Source: Flammulina velutipes (Eukaryota; Basidiomycota; Agaricomycetes; Agaricales; Physalacriaceae). From it: 64,000 nt of DNA. Shown one piece after another: positions 1 to 9,406 of the stretch (its first letter is position 1; every line of letters begins with the position of its first letter). Below the pieces are notes generated by a model. That model was given only the letters and a program-made list of their open reading frames with translations, did not search any database and was not told the DNA's origin. The stretch is from assembly GCA_011800155.1 (NCBI GenBank), contig CM022369.1, positions 372,001-436,000 on the forward strand, written 5' to 3'. A program made the position numbers and the translations under genes.

Positions 1-441
1 ATGCTGTCCACCAAGAACCGCCGAGCCGAATACAAGCGAGCAGGAAAGAAACGCACAGCAAAGTTCATGCCCCGGAACGACGGTCCCTACACCGTCGTCA
101 AGGCTTTCCCAGAAAAATTCGAATACACCCTCCAACTCCCCGGCCATCGTCGCACATTCCCTGGATTCCACGCTTCCCTCCTCAAACCATACCACCCCAA
201 CGATCCTGCCCTGTTCCCCGAACGAGAACTGCCTAAGCCTGGTCCTGTCGTCACTGAAGATGGGATTGAGGAATGGTCGGTTGAGAAGATTCTAGACTCA
301 AAGCGCGCTGGCCGTGGAATGCGCTATCTTGTTCGCTGGGCCGGGTATGGAGTTGAACATGACTCATGGGAACCTGGATCAGCACTCAAAGACTCTATCG
401 CACTGGACGCTTGGGAAGCTGAGCAAACTGCACAGCAATGA
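1..441 (+). CDS. Ty3/Gypsy retrotransposon polyprotein, C-terminal end with chromodomain (5'-partial)
   Basis: The frame is open from the window edge to a TGA at 439-441 (146 residues visible). The first ~80 residues match the C-terminal integrase region of chromoviruses (a GPY-type segment with 'DGPYTVVKAF', then 'FPGFHASLLKPY'). Residues ~92-140 are a chromodomain: 'EWSVEKILDSK', then 'YLVRWAGYG' and 'DSWEPGS', with the aromatic residues expected of the fold. In this family the chromodomain steers integration to marked chromatin. Gag, protease, reverse transcriptase and most of integrase lie outside the window. A probable 3' LTR follows. The retrotransposon identity is clear; whether the element is intact cannot be judged here. 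Confidence 0.9.
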   Translation: MLSTKNRRAEYKRAGKKRTAKFMPRNDGPYTVVKAFPEKFEYTLQLPGHRRTFPGFHASLLKPYHPNDPALFPERELPKPGPVVTEDGIEEWSVEKILDSKRAGRGMRYLVRWAGYGVEHDSWEPGSALKDSIALDAWEAEQTAQQ

Positions 442-715
442 TGTCATTTCCAAATCTGGACTCACACAGCCACCCAGTTTGGATGGGTTCAGTTCGAACA
501 TGGTCAAACTTCACCCTAACCCTAGACGCAAACCAAATCTGGCCGAACACAAAATTTTGATCATCGTGGTACTGAAGCAAGAGCAGTCTGTGACGTGACC
601 CCGTTACATACCACTTTTGGATTTGGACTCAGGCGTTCAATTCTCACTGGAGCCGATTCTTTTTTTGCACGTACTCTTTTATTTTTTTAACGGAATGTTT
701 CAGAGGGGGGAGGGG
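442..715 (+). other. Gypsy 3' non-coding region with polypurine tract
   Basis: No gene is visible between the chromodomain stop and the presumed LTR. The stretch ends in a purine run at about 701-715 (GAGGGGGGAGGGG core), placed immediately before a TGTAAG start. That is the expected position for the primer of plus-strand DNA synthesis. Confidence 0.55.
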
Positions 716-945
716 TGTAAGCCTGGTCCCCCAGTTTACTACATACACACACTTTCCCACACTGCCACCGAACCACTATTTATCCATCAATTCCCCTTCG
801 TCGCTCTTTACTCTGTATTGCACGCAACGAAGGTACATAACTTATCTCTCTCTTGTATTACTAGCTGACTCTGTATTGCACGCAACGAAGATTCTTTTGT
901 CCTGTCTGTCTTGCCCGTTTAGTGTTGGTTGTCGTTTACGCGACA
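716..945 (+). repeat. Probable 3' LTR of the Gypsy element
   Basis: The 230-bp segment starts TGTAAGCC just after the purine tract and ends GCGACA, giving the TG...CA (TGT...ACA) ends typical of LTRs. It contains a 23-bp direct repeat (810-832 and 868-890, ACTCTGTATTGCACGCAAC core, period 58). The coding frame of the neighbouring Tnp2 gene starts right after it. The 5' LTR is outside the window, so the boundaries are inferred from structure, not from a matching copy. Confidence 0.55.
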
Positions 946-3900
946 CCCTTCCACTGGGGCTACCAATGCCGATATCTTGGATGACTCGGACTCGATGTCT
1001 GATCAGAGCACAAGTAGATCGGATGACTTCGATATGATGGTGAGTTCAAATCAACGCGTCTCTGGAGCTTGCGCTGTGCTTATGTGCACGAATGTAGAAC
1101 TTAGGTCAGGATAGTAATGGTCCTACAAACACGAGAATCGGAGACGGAACGACCGGGGCAGCAAGGACAAATCCTAGGCGTACTCCCGATTCTGATTCTG
1201 ATCATGAGGATCCAGGAGTGGATGGGGGTGCAGGTGCGGACAAGGACAAGGATGAGGAAGAGGAAGAGGAAGAGGAAGAGGAAGAGGAAGAGGAAGAGGA
1301 AGAGGAAGAGGAAGAGGAAGAGGAAGAGGACGAGGACGAGGACGAGGACGAGGACATGGACGAAGACAGACCAGATCCTGGCTGCGCTCGTCATATGGAA
1401 CACGACGAACAAGATACCTCATCACCTCCATCTAATCCCCCTACTCCCGAATATCATATCAATGCTATAAAAATATCCCGCCAATTCATTCAAGAACTCG
1501 AAAACGCGTCCGTTTCGAAGCTTCCCCCATCCATCCAGAACCAGGTCAAGCAACCCAAGCGGTGTCTCCTCACTCTGAGTGACTCAGAACGACTCTCTGT
1601 CGATGTCTTCCTTGCTGTTAGTAACACCTCTCAAGGTGTCTATAATGCTGTCCGGGATAGCATCCATCGTCGCTACCCAGATGCTGGCATGATGTCTTAT
1701 CATGAGGTGGAGAAGTTTGTCCAAAGAGTAACAGGAATCGTCACTGTCGAGCACGACATGTGCATAAACTCCTGTATAGGGTATACCGGTCCATTTTCCG
1801 AGTTGACACATTGTCCGTACTGTGGCGAACGACGATACATTCGGCTGGGTGGGAAGAAAGCACGAAAGCTTTTCCACACTATTCCTATCGGTCCTCAACT
1901 CCAGGCTATGTGGAGGAGCCGGGAAGGCGCAGAAGGGATGGAATATAGGCGAACATACACGACAAAAGTTTTCGCTGACCTTACGGAATCGCCGAATGGT
2001 CAGAAAAGCCAACCATATGGAGACCTCTTCGACGGTGGCGACTACCTAGACGCTGTCATTGATGGCTGGATCTCAGACTCAGATATGGTGCTGATGTTTT
2101 CCATCGACGGGGCCCAGCTGTATCGTATGAAGAGCTCGGACTGTTGGATATATATTTGGATCATAATGGATCTTGCTCCTGACCAACGCTACAAGAAGAA
2201 ACGAGTTCTTCCTGGAGGATTCGTACCTGGTCCGGGAAAGCCCAAAAACCTCGATAGCTTTCTTTTCCCCGGCTTGTTTCACCTTGCCGCCATTCAAAAG
2301 GATGGTTTGGCTGTCTGGAGTGCCAAAACGGGAGAGGTCTTCACATCCTATCCTTTCCTCGCTCTCGTTACCGCAGATGCTCCTGCTATGGCTACCATTA
2401 GTGGTATGGTTGGACATCATGGCAAGTACGCGTGCCGACTTTACTGTCCATTACCCGGCCGTCACCCAGTCGGAGGAAGTCACTATTATCCAGTGCGCTT
2501 TAAACCTCTTGGCTATACGGTTGATGGTTGTGATCATGGGGATATCTCTCTCCCCTACTCAAGGAGTTCACATCTGCGAGTGCACGCACCAGATATGAAG
2601 CAAATCTAGCTCTTGTCGAGTCGTCATCGGGACCTACGATATTCAATCACAATCGTCTTGAAACAGGAATCGTTCGCCCAAGTATCTTTCTTGGTCTTCC
2701 TGCTCGCCACCGATTTCCTGTTCCGTCCCTCTTTCCTGGGGATAACATGCACCTTCCCGCTTTGAATATAACCGACTTATTCTTCCCTCTATGGCGTGGA
2801 ACTATGGAATGTGAGAAGACGGACAACAAGGCAGACTGGACCTGGATGGTACTTCGAGGAGACGTGTGGAAGAATCACGGGAAACAAGTCGCGGCCGCCA
2901 CACCATGGTACCCAGGATCATTTGACAGACCACCACGCAATCCCGCAGAGAAGATCTCAAGTGGATACAAGGCTTGGGAGTTTCTCCTTTATTTCTATGG
3001 CATTGGGCCAGCCCTATTGCATGGCATACTTCCAGATGAGTTCTGGCGCCACTATTGCAAGGTGGTTCATGCAGTTCGCATTACACTGCAAGCAGAAATC
3101 TCATCGGACGAATTACAAGAGGCCGACAAGCTCTTCACCGAGTTCTCAGATGAGTACGAACAGCTTTATGTTCAGAGACGTGCAGACCGCATGCACTTTG
3201 TTCGGCAGAGCATACACACTCCATCACATTCACCGCACGAAGTTGTTCGTCTCGGTCCGGGAGGCATCTACTCTCAATGGACTATTGAAAGGACTATTGG
3301 CAACTTAGGTGAAGAGGTTAAATAACATTCCAACGCCTTTGCCAACTTCGAACAACGAGGTATCCTTCGATGCACAACAAATGCTCTCAAGGCTGCCTTG
3401 CCTGATTTAGATCCAGATGCGGACAGACTACCTAGAGGTGCTGTGGATCTTGGGCGTAGATATGTTCTACTTCCAGCTGTTGACAATTGTCCTCGACCAA
3501 TCCGTAGCGTGGAAGCGAACGTCATTCGAGCATATCTCGTGCGGGAGGGTGATCCAGATGCAGCATCCTGGACACCTAAAGTCATTCGATGGGCACGGTT
3601 GAATTTGCCATCTGGGCAAACGGCACGAACCGAATGGAAGGAAGGGCAAAAGGATATCAACGAGGTTCGTTGTTCACGGCACGTAAAAGTATGTATTCTT
3701 GCTGCTGGTATTTTTTTGATTCATCTCATATCTGTTATCAAGATCATCCAACCAGATCTTGCTATCTACTTCGCTGAGGTTCTCTTCTTTATGATGCATA
3801 CTATTGCAGGCACCAAGCACCATATTGCAGTTGTGCATCCGTTCGGAAATCCCGTCGCTACACTGCTTCAAGCATCCTCAAAGACGTACTGGACTGCACA

Positions 3901-4081
3901 GAAACTCGAGGACTCGCATGTATGTGCAATAAAGGTTGAGACTATTGATTCAGTAGTAATGATAGCTCCCAACGAAAATTATACTACTGAGAGTGGCGTA
4001 GATCATTGGTATATGACTGAACGTCCCGGACTCAAGCTCGCTACATTTATGGGGTATTCAGAAGGTGGTGACAATGATTAG
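946..4081 (+). pseudogene. Tnp2-family (CACTA-type) transposase, disabled
   Basis: Recognisable Tnp2 landmarks in order: an N-terminal Cys cluster ('CINSCIGYTGPF', 'CPYCGERRY'), then 'FSIDGAQLYRMKSSDCW', 'PGGFVPGPGKPKNLDSF', 'YTVDGCDHGD', 'RYEANLALVES' and 'TIERTIGNLGEE'. Probable introns are 1040-1109 and 3689-3742. A run of acidic codons from a GAGGAA microsatellite (about 1254-1331) lies near the N-terminus. The gene is broken three ways. Its 5' end is missing at the LTR edge. One base is lost in the C-run at 2552-2555, and the homologous frame resumes one frame over. An in-frame TAA at 3323-3325 stands where family members continue; CAA to TAA is the simplest change. The transposase would therefore be non-functional unless the sequence itself has errors. 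Confidence 0.85.
1254..1331 (+). repeat. GAGGAA microsatellite
   Basis: About thirteen perfect tandem GAGGAA hexamers followed by GAGGAC units. Within the Tnp2 frame they encode a poly-Glu then Glu-Asp run. The hexamer period keeps the frame whatever the copy number. Confidence 0.9.
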
Positions 4082-4204
4082 GAGTTAATAGTATCAGTTA
4101 TATACAAAGATCAATGAACATTGAGTCTAATATATTTCGAACTTCGCGCTAATATATTGAACAGGGTCTGGCCATATGTTTCACTTTGTGTCGCTCATAC
4201 CACC

Positions 4205-4459
4205 ATGGACGACTTTTCCTCCCAGCCTATGGCTAGCCCCAACATCTCTGACTCCATGTACTTGAGCGACGAAGACGTCGACATGGATATGACCTACCAT
4301 GGACAGGCTTCCCAGATCTCCGAATTCCGTCCTTCTCGACTTCCGACTCCAAACACGGCGGATTTGTTCAACGAGGACCCGACAAGGATGTGGCTGCCTA
4401 GCCAGCACTCTTCATCTTCGATACATTCTCCATCACCTTCTCTGATGCCCGAAACACAT
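4205..4459 (+). pseudogene. 5' part of a gene split by the Plavaka insertion
   Basis: An ATG at 4205 opens an 85-codon frame rich in Ser, Pro and acidic residues ('MDDFSSQPMASPN' start). It runs into the left inverted repeat of the element at 4460. Joining 4459 to 13830 keeps the same frame without a stop and leads into the segment at 13830-16123, so the two parts are one gene. It starts 120 bp after the Tnp2 stop on the same strand. It may therefore be the second gene of the same CACTA-type element, which is an inference. It has no recognised domain. Confidence 0.65.
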
Positions 4460-4476
4460 CAGGAAACAGCTATGGA
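4457..4476 (+). repeat. Left terminal inverted repeat of the Plavaka element
   Basis: CATCAGGAAACAGCTATGGA here is the exact reverse complement of 13811-13830. The outer CAT/ATG includes the AT target duplication, so the true repeat probably begins at C4460. Confidence 0.85.
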
Positions 4477-4735
4477 TGTTAAGTCACTGTAAGTTACATT
4501 TTATTTTACATGTAACTTAAGCACCTAGAGTTAACTCAAAGCCATCAAGTTAACTCAAGTTAGTGCAGGATGCCTGCATATCTCTCCTCAACCTATGTTG
4601 TACTTAGATATCTTTAGTTGCACAGAGTGTCTTTTAGCTTCTTCATATAGTACAAATATCTCCAGGTGTGTTAAGTAGAAGAACACTTTACAAATATCTT
4701 AATCCAACTGAAATTGCATCAAGGTAACGTAAAGA
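4477..4735 (+). repeat. Left subterminal repeat region
   Basis: AT-rich, non-coding, with repeated AGTTAACT, TAACTTA and AAGTTA words (for example around 4488-4495, 4510-4516, 4528-4536 and 4546-4560). In CACTA-type elements such arrays bind the element's own proteins. Here that role is inferred only from position and repetition. Confidence 0.6.
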
Positions 4736-7700
4736 CTACACTTTATAGATCGTCTTGTAAGTATATAGACTCAGCCAGTTATTGACTAGAAAGTGCTCTA
4801 CAGAATCTAGCACATCCCCTCTAGTATCCCAGACCTCGTTGTTTACATACTTACTGTAATGTGGGAATAACATGCAGCTTTGACGAATATTGGATAAAGG
4901 TATAATTGACCATGCACGTGTGCCGTCTGAAAGATACGCCTTGGAGACGGCAGGCATATTATGAGTACGCTGAGCACGGGTAGAAAGAGTGACAGGCTTG
5001 AACCATTCGACATAGGCCAAAGGCTCCTTTGGCCAATGAGTCGGAGTCGCATACGTTGTTCCCGAAAGCTTAATGCCAGAAGGCACCTTGAAGATGACAC
5101 GAATTCTTGCAATGCGAGTTCCTTTGAGAACATAAGTAGACGTCAGAAAGGAATAGAAGACATACCATCTAGTCCCGTGCTCTCCGCGTCCTCCCCAGTC
5201 ATGACAACCACAGTATCAAATCGGGATCCCTCCAAGGGTGATGCTTTTACTAGATCGTGCTCCTCTATACCGTCATCCAGACCTTCGAGAGTAAATTTGA
5301 ATGAGTAATAGACATCTATGCGGGAAAAGGGAAGTGAGTCATAATGAATCGGAGACTTGAGCTTTTCCTTTCCCAGAGCGTTCAGGTAATGCCGGAGCTG
5401 CGATGAAAAAGAAGGAACCCGGTGCTGCTTCTCTATCAGGGAGAGCAGCTTGTGAGGTGCTGTTGGCGCGTGGGGAAGAAGAATAGATTGCGAGCCCAAC
5501 TTCAAAAGCTTCTTGGAAGAGGAAGTGTCCTTTGGATGTGAGCCTAAGGAAAATCGATCAGAAAAGATCAGATTTAGACGTTCGCGTGTGATTTACCTTG
5601 CTTTGGGGGGACCGCTGGTGCCTTGGGTAGAAGAATAGGTTGCGAACCCAGCTTCAAAGGCTTCTCGGAAGAGGAAGCGTCCACTGAACGCGAGCCTAAG
5701 GAAAATAACTCAAAAAAAGGCAGATTTGGCTGTTAAGATGTGCTTTACCTGGCTTTGAGGGTTTCCGTTGAAGATAACGTTCAAAAGAACGTACGTTCTC
5801 CTGCCTGAGGATCCACTTCGTCATCTGAGGGAACTCGTCTCGTTTATTAGAGGCGCGCCAGCCTTTTTTAGCGAAGTCGATGTGAAGACGTTCAAACATC
5901 TCCGTGTTGAAGTTATTGGTCGTGCCCAGAAAACGAATGGAGTCGACATAGTGCGAAAGAGAATGGAACTTTGGAATGTCGAGATTTTCCCGGACCCCCA
6001 CGGTAATGAAGTACTGCGCGTTCTCTTGCCACGTCTTCAATACGTCGTCCATATACCCTAGAGTGACGTCGTCGTGGGTGGAATACTGGGCAAGATAAAT
6101 GAAATCGAGCAGAGCACGACAGGCCGTCAATCCCTGGTCAGACATCCGTGTCCCGACCAAACAGCCTAGCAAAATTTTGGCCATGTTTTTCCTTTCTGAA
6201 CCGCTGACTTGGGAGAGGGCGCTGATGCCGTTCTTGAAGGCCTTGAGTCCTAAGGCACGGGGAAGGTTGCGGATGCGCCGATCAAGCTCTTCTTTGCTGA
6301 GGAGAGTCTGGCACCAGGCAATTAGGTGCTTGAGAACACCTTGATAAAGTTGATGGAGAACGTCGGGGGTGATGCAAAGATGGATATCCGAGAAGGGCAG
6401 GTCCTCCCAGAATGGTCGAGAAACATATCCCGAGACCTCCTCAGCCATGCAGTGTTTAAAATATTTGTCGAAGGAACCCGTCGTCATCTCGGCGTTCTGC
6501 ATGACTGATAGCGTGTGGGCCTGAGTGCGGGGAGGAAATGAGGAGGAAGAGTGGAGATCTTCAGCGGAGACCTGGCATTTCGGGCAGGTTCCATATTTTG
6601 CGCAGCATACCATGCACTGCTCCGGGTAATCAGCGACGTAGCTGGCCAGGATAGGATGAACCATCCGGACTGCCCCATCCCCGCTGACCATCTCTACACC
6701 GTCGTTGCCAGCTGCCACGAGTGGCTCCATGAGATGTTTCATGGCAGCGTGGAAGAGTCGCTGGTGTCGCGCAGATGCCTCCGTCTTTGACAATCGGCCC
6801 TTGTAGATTTTGTCGGCGGGAAGATAGGCGATAAGGATAGCAGCCTGCTCTGAGGGCTTACGACGTAGGTGGTTCGGTATATTTCCCAGCGTAAGGTAGA
6901 CAGGATAGGCTTGGCGACTGCCGGAAAATTGGGTGAGTTGTGTCTTGTCGGTGGAGATGATGACGGGCGCGATACAATCCTCGCCATCTATTCGTTTCTG
7001 TTGAGCTGTGAGAAGAAGCCTTCAGGATCCCAAAGGACACAAACCTGGATATAATTCCACCATTCGCCAGTCCACATCTCTCCATAAACGCGACTCTTCT
7101 TTTGAGCATTGGAAAACACTCTTCGAGGGCGGTAAACGAGCTGTTCCGTGAGCGAAGGATCACCCCATAAGCTTTGAATGGACTGCAGGATGTCACGATG
7201 TCGGAGTATGAACTTGTCGTCAGGTCGGTCTGGAAAGCTGAATCGTTTTGTACGCCATTGGCCGGCCCGGCTTGGAAGAGCGTCCAGCTTGCTATGTAAA
7301 GAACGAGTATTAGAGAATGAGAGCCCTAGTCTCTCCTTGACCTAAAAGCTGTCAGTGAGAAGGCGTCACCTTTTTGCAGGACTTACCCCAGGAATGTTGA
7401 GGAAGCGGTCAAAAGAGTTGTGGCCAATTCCGTCCTCGACCATCCACTTGGCCACCTTCCAATCTAATTCCGAAGCGAACGGAAAGTACTCTGGGTCCTC
7501 GCTGGCCTCTTGCTCCGCACTACCCATATGGACGTCTCCGTCCGAGTCCTGAGAGGAAGCAAACATCTTTGCCCAACGCTTATGCAGGCTGGGATCCATC
7601 CTCAGCACTTTCCCTGCCGTCGGGTGTTCCACCTCTACTCTCTCGTCGTCTTCATCATCCAGGATGCGTCGCTTGGCTCCAAGCATCTTGTCCATGCGAA

Positions 7701-8118
7701 GGCGTTCCGCAGACGTCGACGGCCCCGGTCCTGCTTCTCCCAGCTTTGGAAAACGAGGAATCTCCTCAAACTGGAAGAGTTCTCCTTCCTCCAACAACTC
7801 CCGGAAGATTTCGCCAGGATCTTCCTCATCGTCTTCCTCCTCCTCCTCCTCCCCCTCCCCTTCGGGCTCTTCATCATCTTCGTTGTCTGGATTAGAGTCG
7901 TCGGAAGCTATTCGAGTGTTAATTGGGACATCCATATCGTCCGCCTCTCCGGATTCAACGATCGCAGTGGAAGGGGTTCCTTCGGGTAACTTTCCAGCTG
8001 CGAGATACCAGGAACAGGATTTGGCCTGGCGCAAATGACTCTTCATTCCCTTTAACGAGGTAAAAGTCCGCGTACAGTCGGGGTTTTGGCAGGGAAAGAC
8101 GACCTGGGGCTGTGACAT
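4736..8118 (-). CDS. Plavaka transposase, intact spliced gene
   Basis: Six exons join in phase: 8118-7387, 7341-7045, 6997-5749, 5695-5597, 5543-5166 and 5121-4736, giving 1046 residues and no internal stop. The start chosen is the ATG just before a C2H2-like finger ('PCQNPDCTRTFTSLKGMKSH'). Further Plavaka landmarks are an acidic linker, 'KLDALPSRAGQW', 'GEMWTGEWW' and 'IISTDKTQLTQF' (first catalytic Asp of the RNase H-fold core). They are followed by 'YPVYLTLGNIPNHLRRKPS', 'CMVCCAKYGTCPKC', 'TPDVLHQLYQGVLKH' (second Asp) and 'FNTEMFERLHIDFAK' (probable acidic third residue). The C-terminus has 'SIIPLSNIRQSCMLFP'. Exons 4 and 5 start with a 152-bp tandem duplication. All key segments are present, so the enzyme is probably functional. 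Confidence 0.88.
5459..5762 (-). repeat. 152-bp tandem duplication inside the transposase gene
   Basis: The splice acceptor, exon start and donor of exon 4 (acceptor at 5697-5696, donor at 5596-5595's counterpart 5748-5747) recur exactly 152 bp further on at exon 5. Both exons begin with Gly-Ser and contain 'LKLGSQ.ILLP' and 'AP'. The copies have diverged at many positions, so the duplication is not recent. The outer limits are approximate. Confidence 0.75.
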
Positions 8119-8248
8119 GATGAAGACGGGGATTTGATTGCTCATGGAGTAGGTACTTGAGGTATTAAATAGCTGCAGCGGAGTCAATAGATGAATGGAG
8201 CGAATAGAAGGATACGCACTGACTTAGGAACAACAATAGCCCTGCCCG

Positions 8249-8790
8249 CTAAGCATCAAGCATTGCGATAGCGAGGGCAACGGCACACTGCTTTGCTTGC
8301 GGCAGTATCCTGGGCGACTGTGGGTGTAACTTCTTGAGGAGATGTTCGCCTGCTGGAATGAAAAGACCGTTTGCGAGACCTGTCGACCAGCCGAAGGAAA
8401 GGGATTTGCTATCAGTTGCCCTTGTATCTCCCGTAGGACTAGAAATCATTGTCAACGGCGTCGCATCCACTATGAATGGAAACGCACCTGAGCCCTTCCC
8501 GTTAACCTCACAAGCAACGATAGCAACAAATGCCTAATACTCCGGTCACCGGCTTGAATTAACACTGCAATATCCACGTTAGCGGTGTTGAAGTCGGGTT
8601 GTAGGAGGGGAACGCACCTCTATCCCAACGTTGAGCGTTCCAAAATAGCTCCAAATGCCTGCTGTATTTTTCGTTGTCCAAGGGTGAACTAGAGCAAGTG
8701 TTGAACAAGATAAACGAACACAAGATCGCTCGGACGTACCTTGGACGTGAACGTTGCCAGTCCTGGCTCCATCACGTGTCTTGCATGACA
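8249..8790 (-). pseudogene. Degenerate gene-like remnant, unrecognised
   Basis: On the minus strand there are exon-like blocks separated by GT...AG stretches: a start-like ATG at about 8773, donors such as GTACGT and GTGCGT, and acceptors CTAG/GCAG. A protein-like tail reads 'SLSFGWSTGLANGLFIPAG'. I could not splice the blocks into one long frame. The 'FGWSTGLANG' segment recalls the membrane segment before the first NPA box of aquaglyceroporins, but no NPA motif is visible, so this is only a guess. It sits between the transposase promoter and the dioxygenase gene, as decayed cargo or captured host DNA would. Confidence 0.3.
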
Positions 8791-9196
8791 GCCCTTCTAC
8801 ACGCGTTGAAGAGGTGACAGTGGGCGGTCAGAGGTCGGTGAAACGATGATTGGGCTAATTTGACGCGACATGGAGGAAAGCAAACAAGAGATCAATCAAT
8901 TACTTCGGGCCGCTTGAAGATGATCATCTTCAACGTTCATTATCCCAGCCGACAATGGTATGTCCTGCTGCTTTACATGAGTTATGTCGTTGACCATTGT
9001 TCTGTAGCCTCACTTGGACAAAGACATACTCTCATTGTTTACCTCCGGCTGTATATATACTCAAGTCTTCGAGCCAGCAATGTCTCCTCCCTCGCACGAT
9101 CCGACATCTCCAATTGTGAGTCCATTCCTCCAATCCTATCGCAAGGGTGCTTCTTGAAACGCTGGACATCTGCATGCCTACATCCAGCGTCTGTCA

Positions 9197-9286
9197 GTAC
9201 ACGGTCCGACATTGGACATTGTGGAACTCGTTGTTTGTAGTGCTTCTGGGTTAGTACGTGGTCCGACGTTGGACATCGCGGAACCC
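9197..9286 (+). repeat. Two imperfect 57-bp direct repeats upstream of the TET/JBP gene
   Basis: GTACACGGTCCGACATTGGA and GTACGTGGTCCGACGTTGGA start at 9197 and 9254, and each is followed by CAT.G.GGAAC. A shorter related word (GATCCGACATC) lies at about 9100. The pair lies 120-210 bp before the start codon, so it could be a regulatory array; no binding factor is known to me. Confidence 0.55.
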
Positions 9287-9406
9287 CAGATGCCAGCGTG
9301 TTAGCTCTCCCAAGCTGTTTCGGATGGCAGCTTTTGCGACGGGTCGTCAACCTGGCATGTATCTTTTTCTACAGGAGTTCATGCTGACGAAGTTACAGAA
9401 CAAAAG

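Noticed and set aside
1101..1431. Minus-strand frames rich in Leu/Phe or Pro/Leu
   Set aside because: They are reverse readings of the GAGGAA microsatellite.
7510..8038. Plus-strand frames of 108-159 codons opposite the transposase first exon
   Set aside because: Mirror of the acidic codons of the transposase; poly-Ser, poly-Pro and poly-Leu runs, no family resemblance.
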